Shown: positions 7,594 through 16,521, numbered from the stretch's first letter. The stretch is 32,837 nt of DNA from Ornithinibacillus contaminans (GCF_001038425.2 NZ_LDPV02000019.1:1-32837), one strand, 5' to 3'. Notes: generated from the letters alone by a model not told the origin. Numbers and translations are program-made.

Positions 7594-8889
7594 ATGAATT
7601 TTACTCAATCAGAGCGCTTGCATGAAGAAGCGCAAAAACATATTGTCGGTGGTGTTAACTCGCCATCTCGAGCATATAAGGCAGTCGGCGGTGGATCACC
7701 TGTGTACATGGAACGTGCAAAAGGTGCTTATTTCTGGGATGTAGATGGAAATAAATACATCGATTATTTAGCGGCATACGGACCAATTATCACGGGCCAC
7801 GCACACCCACACATTACCGAAGCAATTTCAAACGCTGCACAAAATGGTGTGTTATATGGTACACCAACACCATTAGAAAACACATTTGCCAAAATGTTAA
7901 AGGAAGCAATTCCTTCATTAGAAAAAGTACGTTTTACTAACTCTGGTACCGAAGCCGTGATGACGACAATCCGTGTAGCTAGAGCATTTACAAACCGTAC
8001 AAAGGTAATTAAATTTGCCGGTAGCTATCATGGTCATTTTGATGCTGTGTTAGTTCAAGCTGGCTCTGGCCCTTCTACTCTTGGGACGCCAGATTCAGCG
8101 GGGATTCCGAAGTCTGTAGCTGAGGACGTTATCACTGTTCCATTTAATGATTTGGATGCTTATCAACATGCATTGGATACATGGGGCGATCAAGTTGCTT
8201 GTGTATTAGTAGAACCTATCGTTGGGAATTTCGGAATTGTGGAACCACATGCAGGCTTCCTACAAGCGGTGAATGAAATGACACATAAGGTCGGAGCATT
8301 AGTCATTTATGATGAGGTTATTACTGCATTCCGCTTCACTTATGGTAGTGCTCAACAAGTGTATGGAATTGAGCCAGACATGACCGCAATGGGTAAAATC
8401 ATTGGTGGTGGTTTACCGATTGGCGCTTACGGTGGTCGCAAGGATATCATGGAGCAGGTTGCCCCACTTGGACCTGCCTACCAAGCAGGAACAATGGCTG
8501 GGAACCCAGCATCAATGGCATCAGGAATTGCTTGTTTAGAAGTACTGAAACAAGAAGGGGTTTATGAAAAACTGGATCAGCTTGGTGCCCGTTTAGAAAA
8601 GGGGATTTTAGAAAAAGCTGCTGAACACGGTGTGACGATTTCGATTAATCGCCTACGTGGTGCATTAACAGTATTCTTCGGAAGTGATCAAGAAGTTACG
8701 AACTATGCTCAAGCAGAAGCAAGTGATGGCGAAGCGTTTGGGAAGTTCTTCAAACTAATGCTGAACCAAGGTATTAATCTTGCCCCATCTAAATATGAAG
8801 CTTGGTTTATTACCACCGAGCATACCGAGGCTGATATTGACGAGACAATTGAAGCCGTTGGCAATGCATTTCGAGAAATGAGTAACTAA
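7594..8889 (+). CDS. gsaB: Glutamate-1-semialdehyde 2,1-aminomutase (GsaB/HemL2)
   Basis: A 431-residue PLP enzyme of aminotransferase class III that turns glutamate-1-semialdehyde into 5-aminolevulinate, the haem precursor. The PLP Lys is Lys268 in AMGKIIGGG; the N-terminal VGGVNSPSR (18-26) and NSGTEAVM (116-123) are typical. ATG 7594 follows AGGAGG closely. B. subtilis has a second copy, gsaB, at this same place beside ygaD and bcp, apart from hemL in the main haem operon; position argues that this is the second copy here as well. Confidence 0.93.
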   Translation: MNFTQSERLHEEAQKHIVGGVNSPSRAYKAVGGGSPVYMERAKGAYFWDVDGNKYIDYLAAYGPIITGHAHPHITEAISNAAQNGVLYGTPTPLENTFAKMLKEAIPSLEKVRFTNSGTEAVMTTIRVARAFTNRTKVIKFAGSYHGHFDAVLVQAGSGPSTLGTPDSAGIPKSVAEDVITVPFNDLDAYQHALDTWGDQVACVLVEPIVGNFGIVEPHAGFLQAVNEMTHKVGALVIYDEVITAFRFTYGSAQQVYGIEPDMTAMGKIIGGGLPIGAYGGRKDIMEQVAPLGPAYQAGTMAGNPASMASGIACLEVLKQEGVYEKLDQLGARLEKGILEKAAEHGVTISINRLRGALTVFFGSDQEVTNYAQAEASDGEAFGKFFKLMLNQGINLAPSKYEAWFITTEHTEADIDETIEAVGNAFREMSN

Positions 8890-8897
8890 AGTAAATA

Positions 8898-8933
8898 ATG
8901 AAGGAGCGTGGGGGTAACTCCACGCTCCTTCAT
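8898..8933. terminator. Bidirectional hairpin between convergent genes
   Basis: A perfect 14-bp stem (ATGAAGGAGCGTGG at 8898-8911 with its complement at 8920-8933) with a T-rich flank on each side. It lies between gsaB and the minus-strand gene that follows. Confidence 0.75.
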
Positions 8934-8952
8934 CTTTAAACATGTACTCAAA

Positions 8953-9294
8953 TTATTCTTTTACCAAATAAGAATTCTCTTGGAATTTAATCATAACATC
9001 TTCCAAATCACACATTTTAAATGCTACTTGGTATCGTCTTTTAACTCCTTCAACGAATTCCTCGTATACTTCATTTTCTATCGATGTTTGCCAGGCAAAT
9101 TGCGAAGCAAATAAATCACTTGCTGATTTTTTTAAAGGATTCATTGCCATACCGATTTTTACTGTCTGACCATTTGCATGCGATGCTAAATTAAGCATAA
9201 GCACCTCAAAAATTTTCTGTTCCCGCTCATTATAATCATGATTTTCTTTTGATACTGTTACGTCAACCATTGCAATTTTTATACCGATCTCCAC
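8953..9294 (-). CDS. Uncharacterised small protein
   Basis: A soluble protein of about 113 residues that I do not recognise. It has a beta-strand-like N-terminus (IKIAMVDVTVS), a Glu/Gln-rich helical part, and a likely helix around VYEEFVEGVKRR; there are no membrane segments or clear motifs. The start is uncertain: GTG 9294 has only a weak, overlapping ribosome binding site, and ATG 9270 would be 18 nt from the GGTGGAG that best resembles one. It ends next to a strong hairpin shared with gsaB. Codon use and length suggest a real gene. Confidence 0.55.
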   Translation of the reverse strand: MEIGIKIAMVDVTVSKENHDYNEREQKIFEVLMLNLASHANGQTVKIGMAMNPLKKSASDLFASQFAWQTSIENEVYEEFVEGVKRRYQVAFKMCDLEDVMIKFQENSYLVKE

Positions 9295-9449
9295 CTTTAT
9301 GTGTTAGTTATTAGCTCCCTCTATCAAACTATATATTGTACTCATCACACTTACCGCCCCTTCTTCTTTATGTATTTCGTCATAAAATGGAAAAATCCTC
9401 CTTTTTACCGCAATAAATTATTTATTCATTCTGAAATTTCAATGGATGA

Positions 9450-9480
9450 TTGGAAAAGTATGTTACCATATAGATATAAT
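9450..9480 (+). promoter_or_regulatory. Promoter of the small membrane protein gene
   Basis: TTGGAA (9450-9455), a 19-nt spacer and a perfect TATAAT (9475-9480), 27 nt before the ATG. The 9295-9449 stretch shows nothing else. Confidence 0.5.
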
Positions 9481-9506
9481 AAACTGCACAACCAAGGAGA
9501 AATCGA

Positions 9507-9734
9507 ATGAATAAAAGAAAAATTATTTTTTCGGCGTTATTAGGGATTTTTATCGGTTTTTTAGTTATTCCAGTATTTATAGATCTGCTTGGAGTACCTT
9601 CATTGGCTGCTGTATTTGAGTTTGCGTTAGGTGAGCCTACCCCATTCAAAAGTATTTTGCTTGCTCTACTTCTCTTAATTCCACTTTTCTTTTATGTGCG
9701 TTTTGTTTATAGAGAGTATAAAAAAGCTGAATAA
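9507..9734 (+). CDS. Small two-helix membrane protein
   Basis: A 75-residue protein with two hydrophobic segments (about 6-26 and 48-69), a short loop and a charged C-terminal end. The ATG is preceded by AAGGAG 7 nt away, a promoter lies just upstream and an intrinsic terminator just downstream, so it is its own transcription unit. I do not recognise the family. Nothing points to toxin activity, though small membrane proteins of this type include toxins as well as regulators. Confidence 0.65.
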   Translation: MNKRKIIFSALLGIFIGFLVIPVFIDLLGVPSLAAVFEFALGEPTPFKSILLALLLLIPLFFYVRFVYREYKKAE

Positions 9735-9755
9735 CGTCCTTCATTCTAACTATAG

Positions 9756-9790
9756 AAAAGGAGCTTGGATAAATTTCCAGGCTCCTTTTT
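9756..9790 (+). terminator. Terminator after the small membrane protein
   Basis: AAAAGGAGC-TTGGA pairs with TCCAG-GCTCCTTTT followed by T. The A/T-rich arms allow use from both sides, so it may also serve the yidC2 gene on the minus strand. Confidence 0.8.
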
Positions 9791-9806
9791 AGTAATATAG
9801 ATTTAT

Positions 9807-10625
9807 TTATTCTCCACTTGTACTCTCAAGCTCCATCTTCCTCTTATGGGCCACATAAATCCTTTTTGAAATCAATGTTTGTACGACCATAAACAATCCA
9901 CCAACTGTCCAATATAATGGCAGTGCAGCAATTGTATTTAAGGAGACAAATCCGATCATAATTGGAGACAAGAGTCCAATGATAGCCATTTGTTTTTTCA
10001 TTTTTGGATCTAGTCCAATTTGTGACACCTTATATTGCAAGAAGTAAACGAACACCGCTAGTGCAATCAGTATATAATCGGTTCCTCCAAGGTCAAACCA
10101 CAAAAATGAATGGGTCGCAATTTCTGGTGTGCTTCTAATCGCATAATAGAATCCAATAATAAATGGAAATTGAATTAGCATTGGTAAACAGCCACCAAGT
10201 GATGCAAGTGGATTAAAATTATGTTTTTGATATAGCTGCATTAATTCTTGTTGCATTTTCCGCTGAGATTCTGGATCTTTTTTATTCTTATACTTCTGCT
10301 GAATTTCATCCATTTCGGGCTTTAAAACCTTCATTTTATCCTGCATGTGCAAGCTACTCTTCGTTTGTTTTAACATGAACGGCATAATAACTAAGCGTAT
10401 GGCAAGTGTGATAATTACGATTGATAACCCATAATTGCCATGAAAGAATGTAGCTACACTCTTAATCAAACTAGAAAAGCTTCCAACAAAATAATGATTA
10501 AACCACCCTGATGATTCGGCTGCACCGTCTGGTGATGCCTGACACCCAGCTAAGAATAATAGGAGTACTAAAATCCCTATAAAACTATATTTCCGAAAGA
10601 ATGTGAATACAGATCGATGTTCCAT
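9807..10625 (-). CDS. yidC: Membrane protein insertase YidC2 (YqjG-like)
   Basis: A 272-residue YidC/Oxa1 insertase, made as a lipoprotein: signal segment 14-26 and lipobox LAGC with Cys28. The conserved hydrophilic-groove Arg is Arg77 (LAIRLVIMP), followed by the charged cytosolic hairpin (about 86-130) and four more membrane segments. It is not next to rnpA-rpmH, where the first YidC (SpoIIIJ) lives, so it is most likely the second, inducible copy. ATG 10625 follows AAGGAGGA, but that site is fully inside a hairpin and the gene start overlaps the upstream small ORF by 49 nt, the type of control known for MifM-YqjG in B. subtilis. Confidence 0.92.
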   Translation of the reverse strand: MEHRSVFTFFRKYSFIGILVLLLFLAGCQASPDGAAESSGWFNHYFVGSFSSLIKSVATFFHGNYGLSIVIITLAIRLVIMPFMLKQTKSSLHMQDKMKVLKPEMDEIQQKYKNKKDPESQRKMQQELMQLYQKHNFNPLASLGGCLPMLIQFPFIIGFYYAIRSTPEIATHSFLWFDLGGTDYILIALAVFVYFLQYKVSQIGLDPKMKKQMAIIGLLSPIMIGFVSLNTIAALPLYWTVGGLFMVVQTLISKRIYVAHKRKMELESTSGE

Positions 10626-10945
10626 TGTGCTCCTCCTTGTTTTTTCAATGTTGTTTGAAACAAGAAGGATTCACTATCTGATTCATCATCTGGTGCTTCG
10701 ATTCGTTTTGTTTTTCTCACAAGCCAATTTCTCTCTTCTGCTTGCATCGGCTTCGGCTCTTGTAAATGAATCGTATTACAGGCTCTAGCATGTAGTTCCG
10801 CTTTGGATAGCTTCCTATGTTTCATTAAACTATCTGTGACAAATGGAACAATCTGCAGTGCAAGTATCATGGAAAATAACACACTTAAATAAATGTAAAT
10901 CGGTGAAAAATCACTAAACAATTCGGATATAAATTCAAGTAGCAT
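10577..10945 (-). CDS. mifM: MifM-like translation-arrest sensor for YidC2
   Basis: A 122-residue protein just before yidC2: a hydrophobic N-terminal segment (about 14-36), a basic linker, then a segment with W74-L-V-R-K (74-78), R81-I82, P85 and acidic residues 86-92 (DDESDSE). From memory, B. subtilis MifM has the same plan: one membrane segment and a C-terminal arrest region with R, I, W, M and an acidic run near 86-89, where ribosomes stall when YidC activity is low. The hairpin hiding the yidC2 ribosome binding site starts right after the acidic run. Unlike B. subtilis, this ORF continues through the hairpin and 49 nt into yidC2. Its own start is strong (GAGGAGGTGA, 8 nt before ATG). Overall similarity to MifM is low outside the motif. 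Confidence 0.7.
   Translation of the reverse strand: MLLEFISELFSDFSPIYIYLSVLFSMILALQIVPFVTDSLMKHRKLSKAELHARACNTIHLQEPKPMQAEERNWLVRKTKRIEAPDDESDSESFLFQTTLKKQGGAQWNIDLYSHSFGNIVL
10631..10669 (-). promoter_or_regulatory. Hairpin sequestering the yidC2 ribosome binding site
   Basis: In the minus-strand mRNA, bases 10669-10658 pair with 10631-10642 (12 pairs, one G-T), then after a 3-A bulge CAA pairs with TTG over a 6-nt loop. The ribosome binding site AAGGAGGA (10638-10631) lies entirely in the 3' arm. The 5' arm encodes residues 92-97 of the MifM-like peptide, so a ribosome stalled at its acidic run would keep the arm open and free the site. Confidence 0.75.
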
Positions 10946-10970
10946 CTGTATTCACCTCCTCTCAATTCCT

Positions 10971-10994
10971 ACTAGTTAATACGTGTTAACTAGT
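10971..10994. repeat. Inverted repeat upstream of mifM-like ORF
   Basis: ACTAGTTAA and TTAACTAGT are separated by 6 nt, between the ygaD stop and the mifM-like start. It could be an operator or a weak terminator for ygaD; no T run follows directly. Confidence 0.4.
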
Positions 10995-11022
10995 TAAAAA
11001 GTTCCCAACCAGTATATGGAAA

Positions 11023-12771
11023 TCAGTCATCTAAATGCTGAACCTGATATAAGTTATAATAGCTTCCTTTTTTCTCCATTAACTCCGCATGAGAACCAAT
11101 TTCGGTAATTTCACCGTTCTCAATTACCACGATTCGGTCCGCATGTGTAATGGTCGCAAGTCGATGGGCCACGATAAATGTTGTACGGTCAGAAGCTAGT
11201 TTTTCAACCGCTTCCTGAATCATATGTTCACTTTCTAAATCCAAGGCAGATGTTGCCTCATCAAAAATTAAGATTGGTGGGTTTTTCAAGAAGACCCGCG
11301 CAATTGCAATACGCTGCTTTTGTCCTCCAGAAAGTTTTACCCCGCGCTCTCCTACTAGTGTATCATATCCCTGTGGTAGTTCCATGATAAAGTCATGTGC
11401 GTTAGCTGCTTTAGCTGCTTGTATCACTTCTTTATCCGTTGCATCAGGATTACCCATACGAATATTTACTGCTACTGAGTCACTAAATAAAATGTTATCC
11501 TGTTGTACCATGCCAATGTTATTTCGAAGGGAACGTGCCTTAAAGTCTCGTATATCTGTTCCGTCAACCTTTATAGCTCCCCCTGTCACATCGTAAAAAC
11601 GTGGTATCAAGCTAATCAATGTTGATTTACCTCCACCACTCATACCAACAAAGGCGATTGTTTCCCCTTGCGCTACTTGTAAATCAACATCTTTCAGTAC
11701 TGCTGTCTCGTCATCATCATATTGAAACGATACATGGTCAAAATCAATTGCACCCTTCACCCGCCCGGCGTCTTTTGCATCTGGTCGATCAACGATATCA
11801 TAGGATTCATTCATAAATTCAAATACACGATCAATCGATGCGATAGACTGAATTAACACGGTAGATGAGTTAATTAATCGTCGTAATGGACTATATACTC
11901 GTTCCAAATAAGCAACAAAGGCAACCATCGTTCCGAGTGTCAGTTGCTCAGTAATGACTTGATAACCGGCAAATGCGATAACTAGTAACGGTGCCAAATC
12001 AGTAATTGTATTGGTTACTGCGAACGTTTTAGCATTCCATGTTGTATGATCTAATGATTTATTCCAAAAGTTCTTATTACGCATATCAAATTGTTCTTGT
12101 TCATAATCCTCTAAAGCAAAGCTTCGTGTAACTGGAACACCTTGGACACGCTCATGTAAATGACCTTGCACTTCGGCTAAAGCCTGTGAGCGCTGCTTGG
12201 TTAACTCACGCAATCTCCCGTAAAAAAACTTAATCGAAAATCCAAAGAACGGAAATAGAATAATAGCTACAATCGTTAGCCAAACATCCATTGTTAGCAT
12301 AATTCCAATTGCAATTAAAATCGTAATTAAATCTAACCAAACATTCATTAATCCTGTCATCACGAAATTCTTCGTTTGTTCGACATCATTTATTACCCGG
12401 GAAATAATTTCCCCGGTTTTTGTCTGAGCATAGAAGCGAAGACTTAACTTTTGCATATGATCGAACAGTCTATCCCTTATGTCATACAGGATTTTATTCC
12501 CTACCCATTGTGCTAAGTATTGTCGAACGTATTCAATTGGTGGACGTAAAACTAAGAAAACAATAAATGATCCACCCATGATCCAAAATAAATGATTTAA
12601 TTTTTCCTCGGCATTCCACGTATCGTGTCCGATGATGTCATCGATGACATACTTTAAGATAAGCGGGATTAATAACGGAATTGCAAACTTAACAATTCCA
12701 ATAAGAATCGTCCATACTATTTTCCATTTATATGGTTTTACATATTGCATATATTGCTTAATACTACTCAT
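11023..12771 (-). CDS. ygaD: ABC transporter, fused permease-ATPase (YgaD type)
   Basis: A 582-residue half-transporter of the exporter type that would work as a dimer, lipid or drug export being the usual role. Six membrane segments fill about residues 15-305. The ATPase has Walker [10 protein letters not shown]-loop, signature LSGGQKQR, Walker [13 protein letters not shown] and switch His in AHRLAT; all key residues are intact. The order ygaC-ygaD-gsaB matches B. subtilis, although gsaB is here separated by the YidC2 unit. Start: ATG 12771 is preferred to ATG 12777 because the GTGG site is then 6 nt away. Substrate unknown. Confidence 0.9.
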   Translation of the reverse strand: MSSIKQYMQYVKPYKWKIVWTILIGIVKFAIPLLIPLILKYVIDDIIGHDTWNAEEKLNHLFWIMGGSFIVFLVLRPPIEYVRQYLAQWVGNKILYDIRDRLFDHMQKLSLRFYAQTKTGEIISRVINDVEQTKNFVMTGLMNVWLDLITILIAIGIMLTMDVWLTIVAIILFPFFGFSIKFFYGRLRELTKQRSQALAEVQGHLHERVQGVPVTRSFALEDYEQEQFDMRNKNFWNKSLDHTTWNAKTFAVTNTITDLAPLLVIAFAGYQVITEQLTLGTMVAFVAYLERVYSPLRRLINSSTVLIQSIASIDRVFEFMNESYDIVDRPDAKDAGRVKGAIDFDHVSFQYDDDETAVLKDVDLQVAQGETIAFVGMSGGGKSTLISLIPRFYDVTGGAIKVDGTDIRDFKARSLRNNIGMVQQDNILFSDSVAVNIRMGNPDATDKEVIQAAKAANAHDFIMELPQGYDTLVGERGVKLSGGQKQRIAIARVFLKNPPILIFDEATSALDLESEHMIQEAVEKLASDRTTFIVAHRLATITHADRIVVIENGEITEIGSHAELMEKKGSYYNLYQVQHLDD

Positions 12772-12819
12772 ACACATCCACTTTCTATTCTGTTTTTTAT
12801 TGCTTATAAAGTAGAAAAG

Positions 12820-12841
12820 CCTTGCTACTATTGTAACAAGG
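12820..12841 (-). terminator. Weak hairpin between ygaC and ygaD
   Basis: CCTTGcTAC pairs with GTAaCAAGG over a 4-nt loop, followed on the minus strand by CTTTTCTACTTT. It may partly stop ygaC transcripts. Confidence 0.4.
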
Positions 12842-12866
12842 TTACCATATTATTAGTGCTGCTCGA

Positions 12867-13397
12867 TTAAAATCGATAGGTAAGAAATCGCTCATACCAC
12901 TGATCAATAAAACCAGGTGAGAACGGGCCTTTTCGTTGTTGTACCCAGTGCTGTAAATCAGCTATATTATTATATAAGATTCGATCTAACACATCTGGGT
13001 AATTCATTAATTTCCGATGAATTTCATACTCATCTTCATCTAATAAATCAAATGTCATATCCGGGTACACCTTCAAGTCAAGATCATAGTCAATGTATTT
13101 AATGGTGTTATCTTCATACACAAATGGGGAGCTTATGTTGCAGTAATAGTGTATACCATCATCCCGAAGCATCCCTATAATATTGAACCAATGCTTGGAA
13201 TGAAAATAACATATTGCCGGCTCTCGTGTAATCCAAGTTCTACCATCACTCTCTATTACTTGCGTCTTGTCATTAGCCCCGATTACAGTAAGTTCTGTTC
13301 CTTTCAACACAATGCTACTTTCCCACACGCGGTGTAAACTTCCATTGTGTTTATAGCTTTGTATTTGAATATTTGATCCAGCATCCGGAGCAACCAT
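12867..13397 (-). CDS. ygaC: YgaC, DUF402 nucleoside tri-/diphosphate phosphatase-like
   Basis: A 176-residue protein of the DUF402 family, same length as B. subtilis YgaC. The conserved stretch [13 protein letters not shown] (49-61) and [11 protein letters not shown] come first, then the acidic metal-binding set Y-D-Y-D-L-D near 101-106 and DEDEYE (119-124), and a C-terminal [16 protein letters not shown]. Members of this family hydrolyse nucleoside tri- and diphosphates with divalent metal. ATG 13397 follows GAAGGAAG. It lies upstream of ygaD on the same strand, the B. subtilis arrangement. Confidence 0.88.
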   Translation of the reverse strand: MVAPDAGSNIQIQSYKHNGSLHRVWESSIVLKGTELTVIGANDKTQVIESDGRTWITREPAICYFHSKHWFNIIGMLRDDGIHYYCNISSPFVYEDNTIKYIDYDLDLKVYPDMTFDLLDEDEYEIHRKLMNYPDVLDRILYNNIADLQHWVQQRKGPFSPGFIDQWYERFLTYRF

Positions 13398-13450
13398 CTA
13401 ATCTTCCTTCCCATCAAAAACCGACAAGGATTTCCAACTATTTTCCCTCT

Positions 13451-13479
13451 ATTATAAAGGGTAAAAATTAAAAGATAAA
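13451..13479 (-). promoter_or_regulatory. Probable ygaC promoter
   Basis: On the minus strand TTTATC (13479-13474), a 17-nt spacer and a perfect TATAAT (13456-13451), about 54 nt upstream of the ygaC start. The -35 is poor. Confidence 0.45.
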
Positions 13480-13580
13480 GCATTTCGCAAGTGATTGCTG
13501 CTTTCTGGTACGATGATGAAGGGAAAATTTCTACAAGAGATAGGATGACTACTAAACTGTCTAATTACAATCAGGCATGC

Positions 13581-13614
13581 AAAAAGAGCTTCCGGGAGAA
13601 TGGAAGCTCTTTTT
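13581..13614 (-). terminator. Terminator after the sspE-like gene
   Basis: A 13-bp perfect stem (13581-13593 with 13602-13614, core GAGCTTCC) ending in TTTTT on either strand. It lies 27 nt after the stop of the spore protein gene. Confidence 0.85.
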
Positions 13615-13640
13615 GTCTAAAAAATTCGAGGGTAGGTTGT

Positions 13641-13811
13641 TTATTTTTTGTTTTGCTGAGATTTTTGATTTTGCTTCTTCACTTCTTGAGCATTTGTCTC
13701 AGAAGAGAATTCAGTACCGAATTGCCCTTGACCTTGAGCTGCTTTCGCATTTTGTTGTTTTACTTGTTGTACATTCGTACCTGAAGCAGATTTGTTAGGA
13801 TTTTTAGCCAT
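13641..13811 (-). CDS. sspE: Gamma-type small acid-soluble spore protein (SspE-like)
   Basis: A 56-residue, Gln/Asn/Lys-rich protein without Cys or Trp: starts MAKNPNKSASGTNVQQVKQQ, then QFGTEFSSETNAQ, which carries the TEFxSET site where the Gpr protease cuts spore proteins at germination, and ends in Lys/Gln. It serves as an amino-acid store in the spore core. It is shorter than the 84-residue two-repeat SspE of B. subtilis, with a single repeat. ATG 13811 lies 6-7 nt after GGAGGTGA. In B. subtilis sspE sits at the same place, next to ygaB-ygaC; no ygaB is visible here. A sigma-G promoter is expected upstream but I cannot point to a convincing one. Confidence 0.88.
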   Translation of the reverse strand: MAKNPNKSASGTNVQQVKQQNAKAAQGQGQFGTEFSSETNAQEVKKQNQKSQQNKK

Positions 13812-13916
13812 CAATATCACCTCCGCAGTAATTACTTTCTCCAGTTAAGCTAATGTTATCCACCATATTTCGGAATGATATTTTAGCATTTTTTGGAAAA
13901 AAACATACGAGAGATA

Positions 13917-14990
13917 TTATAAATAGTGCATCATTTTTTGATGGGAAACCGGAAATGGATAGGTCACTAATTCCTCATCTGTTACCAACCTTATAGTAGC
14001 TGACTCAGATCGATTTTCTACTAATGTTGCTTCATAAATTTCCAACTGCCAGGTTAGGTGTGAAAAGACATGTTTTAAGTTCCCTTGTCTCTCACCTAAT
14101 TGAATTCGCATGTCATAATGGGCATAAAACCAATTTTCCACATGTTCTAAATCCAACTCTTGAATGGATACCATGGGAAACTGCCATAAATTCGCCAGCA
14201 GTCCATCTTCAGACCGTTGTTCTATGACAATGTTACCTTCATCATCGCGAATGAGTAAGGCAACATATGGAAGAGTCTTATTTTTCTTTGCCTTTGTTTT
14301 GATTGGTAATTGTTCCTCCACGCCCAGTTTATATGCTTGGCAATGGGCTTGAACCGGGCAGAGCGCACAGGCTGGTGATTTCGGTGTACAAATTGTTGCA
14401 CCTAAATCCATGATCGCCTGATTAAAGGATGATGGATCTTCTTGAGAAATTACTTCGCTCGTAACGGCCTCAAATACTTTCTTCGTTTTTGGTTGGGCAA
14501 TATCGTCTTCTATATTTAAAAGTCGAGAAAATACCCGCATCACATTACCATCAACAGCTGGTTCTGGTTGATTATAGGCAATGGATAGAATGGCACCTTT
14601 TGTATAAGATCCGATTCCTTTTAATTTCTCCAGCTCTTTCGGTTTGTCAGGAACCTGACCCCCGTATTGTTCCACAACTTCCTTGACAGCATGCTGTAAA
14701 TTACGTGCTCTTGAATAGTAGCCTAGACCTTCCCATGCTTTTAATACTTCTTGTTCCTCTGCTTGCGCTAAATCATAAACTGTTGGAAACTTTTCAAGGA
14801 AGTTATAGAAATATGGAATAACGGTATCGACCTTTGTCTGTTGAAGCATGATCTCTGATACCCATATTTTATATGGATCTTGATCCCTTCTCCATGGTAG
14901 GTCACGTTTATTTGCCGCATACCAGGACAATAGATCTACCTGAAACTGCGAAATATTAAAATTTTGTAACGTTCTTTCTTGAACTGACAT
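13917..14990 (-). CDS. mutY: A/G-specific adenine DNA glycosylase MutY
   Basis: A 357-residue base-excision repair enzyme that removes adenine opposite 8-oxoguanine. The helix-hairpin-helix LKGIGSYTKGA is near 123-133, with catalytic Glu46 (SEIMLQQT) and Asp147 (AVDGNVMR). The [4Fe-4S] cluster ligands Cys201, 208, 211, 217 show the C-x6-C-x2-C-x5-C spacing. A NUDIX-like C-terminal domain that reads 8-oxoG follows from about 230. I start at ATG 14990, nine nt after AAAGGA, not at the in-frame codon 24 nt upstream. It corresponds to yfhQ of B. subtilis and is divergent from yfhP, as there. Confidence 0.95.
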   Translation of the reverse strand: MSVQERTLQNFNISQFQVDLLSWYAANKRDLPWRRDQDPYKIWVSEIMLQQTKVDTVIPYFYNFLEKFPTVYDLAQAEEQEVLKAWEGLGYYSRARNLQHAVKEVVEQYGGQVPDKPKELEKLKGIGSYTKGAILSIAYNQPEPAVDGNVMRVFSRLLNIEDDIAQPKTKKVFEAVTSEVISQEDPSSFNQAIMDLGATICTPKSPACALCPVQAHCQAYKLGVEEQLPIKTKAKKNKTLPYVALLIRDDEGNIVIEQRSEDGLLANLWQFPMVSIQELDLEHVENWFYAHYDMRIQLGERQGNLKHVFSHLTWQLEIYEATLVENRSESATIRLVTDEELVTYPFPVSHQKMMHYL

Positions 14991-15104
14991 ATTAACACTT
15001 CCTTTATGGTACACTAAAAAAACAATAAATTATGTAATTAATGTCGCCTAAAACGACTATTATTTTTATAATCCAACCTGTCTCGTTAAGGGGGAATTTT
15101 TTTA

Positions 15105-16091
15105 ATGGATACTGGAACCCATATTGTTATGGGGATTGCTATTGCTGGATTGTCAACGCTTGACCCAGTAGTTAGCAATGATCCTGTACTATTTAACGCT
15201 ATTTTTGCTGGTACAATAATCGGCTCTCATGCACCTGATTTTGATACTGTTTTAAAACTACGAAATAATGCAACCTATATTAGACATCATCGCGGAGTAA
15301 CTCATTCGCTTCCTGCTGTGATTATATGGGGATTACTAATCGCTAGTCTCATCCATCTTTTTGTTCCACAGGTTGATTTCACACACCTATGGGCTTGGAC
15401 ATTTCTTGCTGTGGTGGTCCATGTATTTGTTGATATTTTTAATGCGTATGGTACTCAAGCATACCGACCCTTTACGAACAAATGGGTCGCACATGGGTTT
15501 ATTAACACATTTGATCCATATATTTTCACTCTTCATCTAGCTGGAATTGGTGCCTGGTTGCTTGGTGCTGAACCTGGGATTACGTGGTTGATTCTGTACA
15601 CAGTGATTCTATTATATTACATCAAGCGCTATCTGGATAAAAAAGAAATTGTTAAAAAAATCCATGAAACAATACCAGATGCTACAGAGGTAGCCACATC
15701 ACCGACCGTGAAACAAAATTACTGGAGAGTCGCAGTTACAACGCCAACAAAGTTCTATGTGGGAACAGTTGAGAATGGTCATATTGAAATTGTGGATGAA
15801 TTCGATAAAGTACCATTACCGGAATCTAACATTATCGACATTGCCAAAACAGATAAAAACATCTCAGCTTTTCTATCTTTTTCACCGGTTTACCGTTGGG
15901 AAATCAATCAGTTTGATGACTATACAGAAGTTCGTTTTATTGATTTGCGTTACCGCTCTAGAACATATTATCCATTTGTCGCTGTGGTACAGATTAATGA
16001 GGAGCATGAGATAATTAGCTCGTATACCGGATGGATATTTTCTGAGCACAAGCTCCAAAACAAGCTATATATTGGAGACAATCCAATTTAA
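15105..16091 (+). CDS. yfhP: YfhP, membrane-bound metal-dependent hydrolase (YdjM family)
   Basis: A 328-residue protein, nearly the same length as B. subtilis YfhP. The N-terminal half is the LexA-binding, membrane-associated hydrolase family: DTGTHIVMG (2-10), GSHAPDFDT (40-48), HHRGVTHSLPA (61-71) and HVFVDIFNAYGT supply the His/Asp metal ligands, and hydrophobic segments cover about 70-175. The C-terminal 130 residues are soluble. ATG 15105 is preceded by AAGGGGG about 10 nt away. It is divergent from mutY (115 nt apart). The reaction in this family is not established. Confidence 0.88.
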   Translation: MDTGTHIVMGIAIAGLSTLDPVVSNDPVLFNAIFAGTIIGSHAPDFDTVLKLRNNATYIRHHRGVTHSLPAVIIWGLLIASLIHLFVPQVDFTHLWAWTFLAVVVHVFVDIFNAYGTQAYRPFTNKWVAHGFINTFDPYIFTLHLAGIGAWLLGAEPGITWLILYTVILLYYIKRYLDKKEIVKKIHETIPDATEVATSPTVKQNYWRVAVTTPTKFYVGTVENGHIEIVDEFDKVPLPESNIIDIAKTDKNISAFLSFSPVYRWEINQFDDYTEVRFIDLRYRSRTYYPFVAVVQINEEHEIISSYTGWIFSEHKLQNKLYIGDNPI

Positions 16092-16122
16092 AACAGCAGG
16101 TTACTCGGCCTGCTGTTTTTTC
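16092..16122 (+). terminator. Terminator after yfhP
   Basis: AACAGCAGG pairs with CCTGCTGTT over 8 nt, followed by TTTT; the end touches the 3' end of the convergent yfhH. Confidence 0.85.
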
Positions 16123-16457
16123 TAATTCATTATTTTTTTGCTTAATAATGAGATAGGTATCGCTTCTTCTTTTTCATACACTTCATCAAGCAAATTAACG
16201 CGATGTCCCCAAGCAAATACACCGTTTATATAGTTAATTTTGAACCGATGGCCTGGATCATTTCGAAGTTCATATGTCGCTTCTGCCTCATAATCGCCAG
16301 GGTTTAATGTATAAGATAATGCAACCTGCATTTTTCTTTCATAAACGGCAACTTCACTAACATTCCCTAATTGCTCCGCTTTCTGTGCTTGTTCCTTTAA
16401 CTTACCAATTTCCATACGTAGTTGCTCAACTGATAAATCACTATAACGATAATTCAT
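16122..16457 (-). CDS. yfhH: YfhH, DUF1811 family protein
   Basis: A 111-residue soluble protein: a helical N-terminal part (YSDLSVEQLRMEIGKLKEQ, then AQKAEQLGNVSEVAVYERK) and a beta-rich C-terminal part (GHRFKINYINGVFAWGHR) that resembles a small SH3-like barrel. The function is unknown; in B. subtilis it likewise lies next to recX. The reading frame runs open another 94 codons upstream, but that part is the tandem repeat array and is not coding; the true start is ATG 16457, 7 nt after TTAGGGGGA. Confidence 0.85.
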   Translation of the reverse strand: MNYRYSDLSVEQLRMEIGKLKEQAQKAEQLGNVSEVAVYERKMQVALSYTLNPGDYEAEATYELRNDPGHRFKINYINGVFAWGHRVNLLDEVYEKEEAIPISLLSKKIMN

Positions 16458-16521
16458 ATGCGTTCCCCCTAAGCTCTGATTCCATTTTAGCAATTGTATT
16501 GGTGAATGAAAAGCTGTTTCA

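Noticed and set aside
9301-9510. 69-codon plus-strand frame upstream of the small membrane protein
   Set aside because: No ribosome binding site and it covers the promoter of the next gene.
13491-13798. Two overlapping plus-strand frames of 73-97 codons
   Set aside because: They are antisense to the spore protein gene and cross its terminator; no ribosome binding site.
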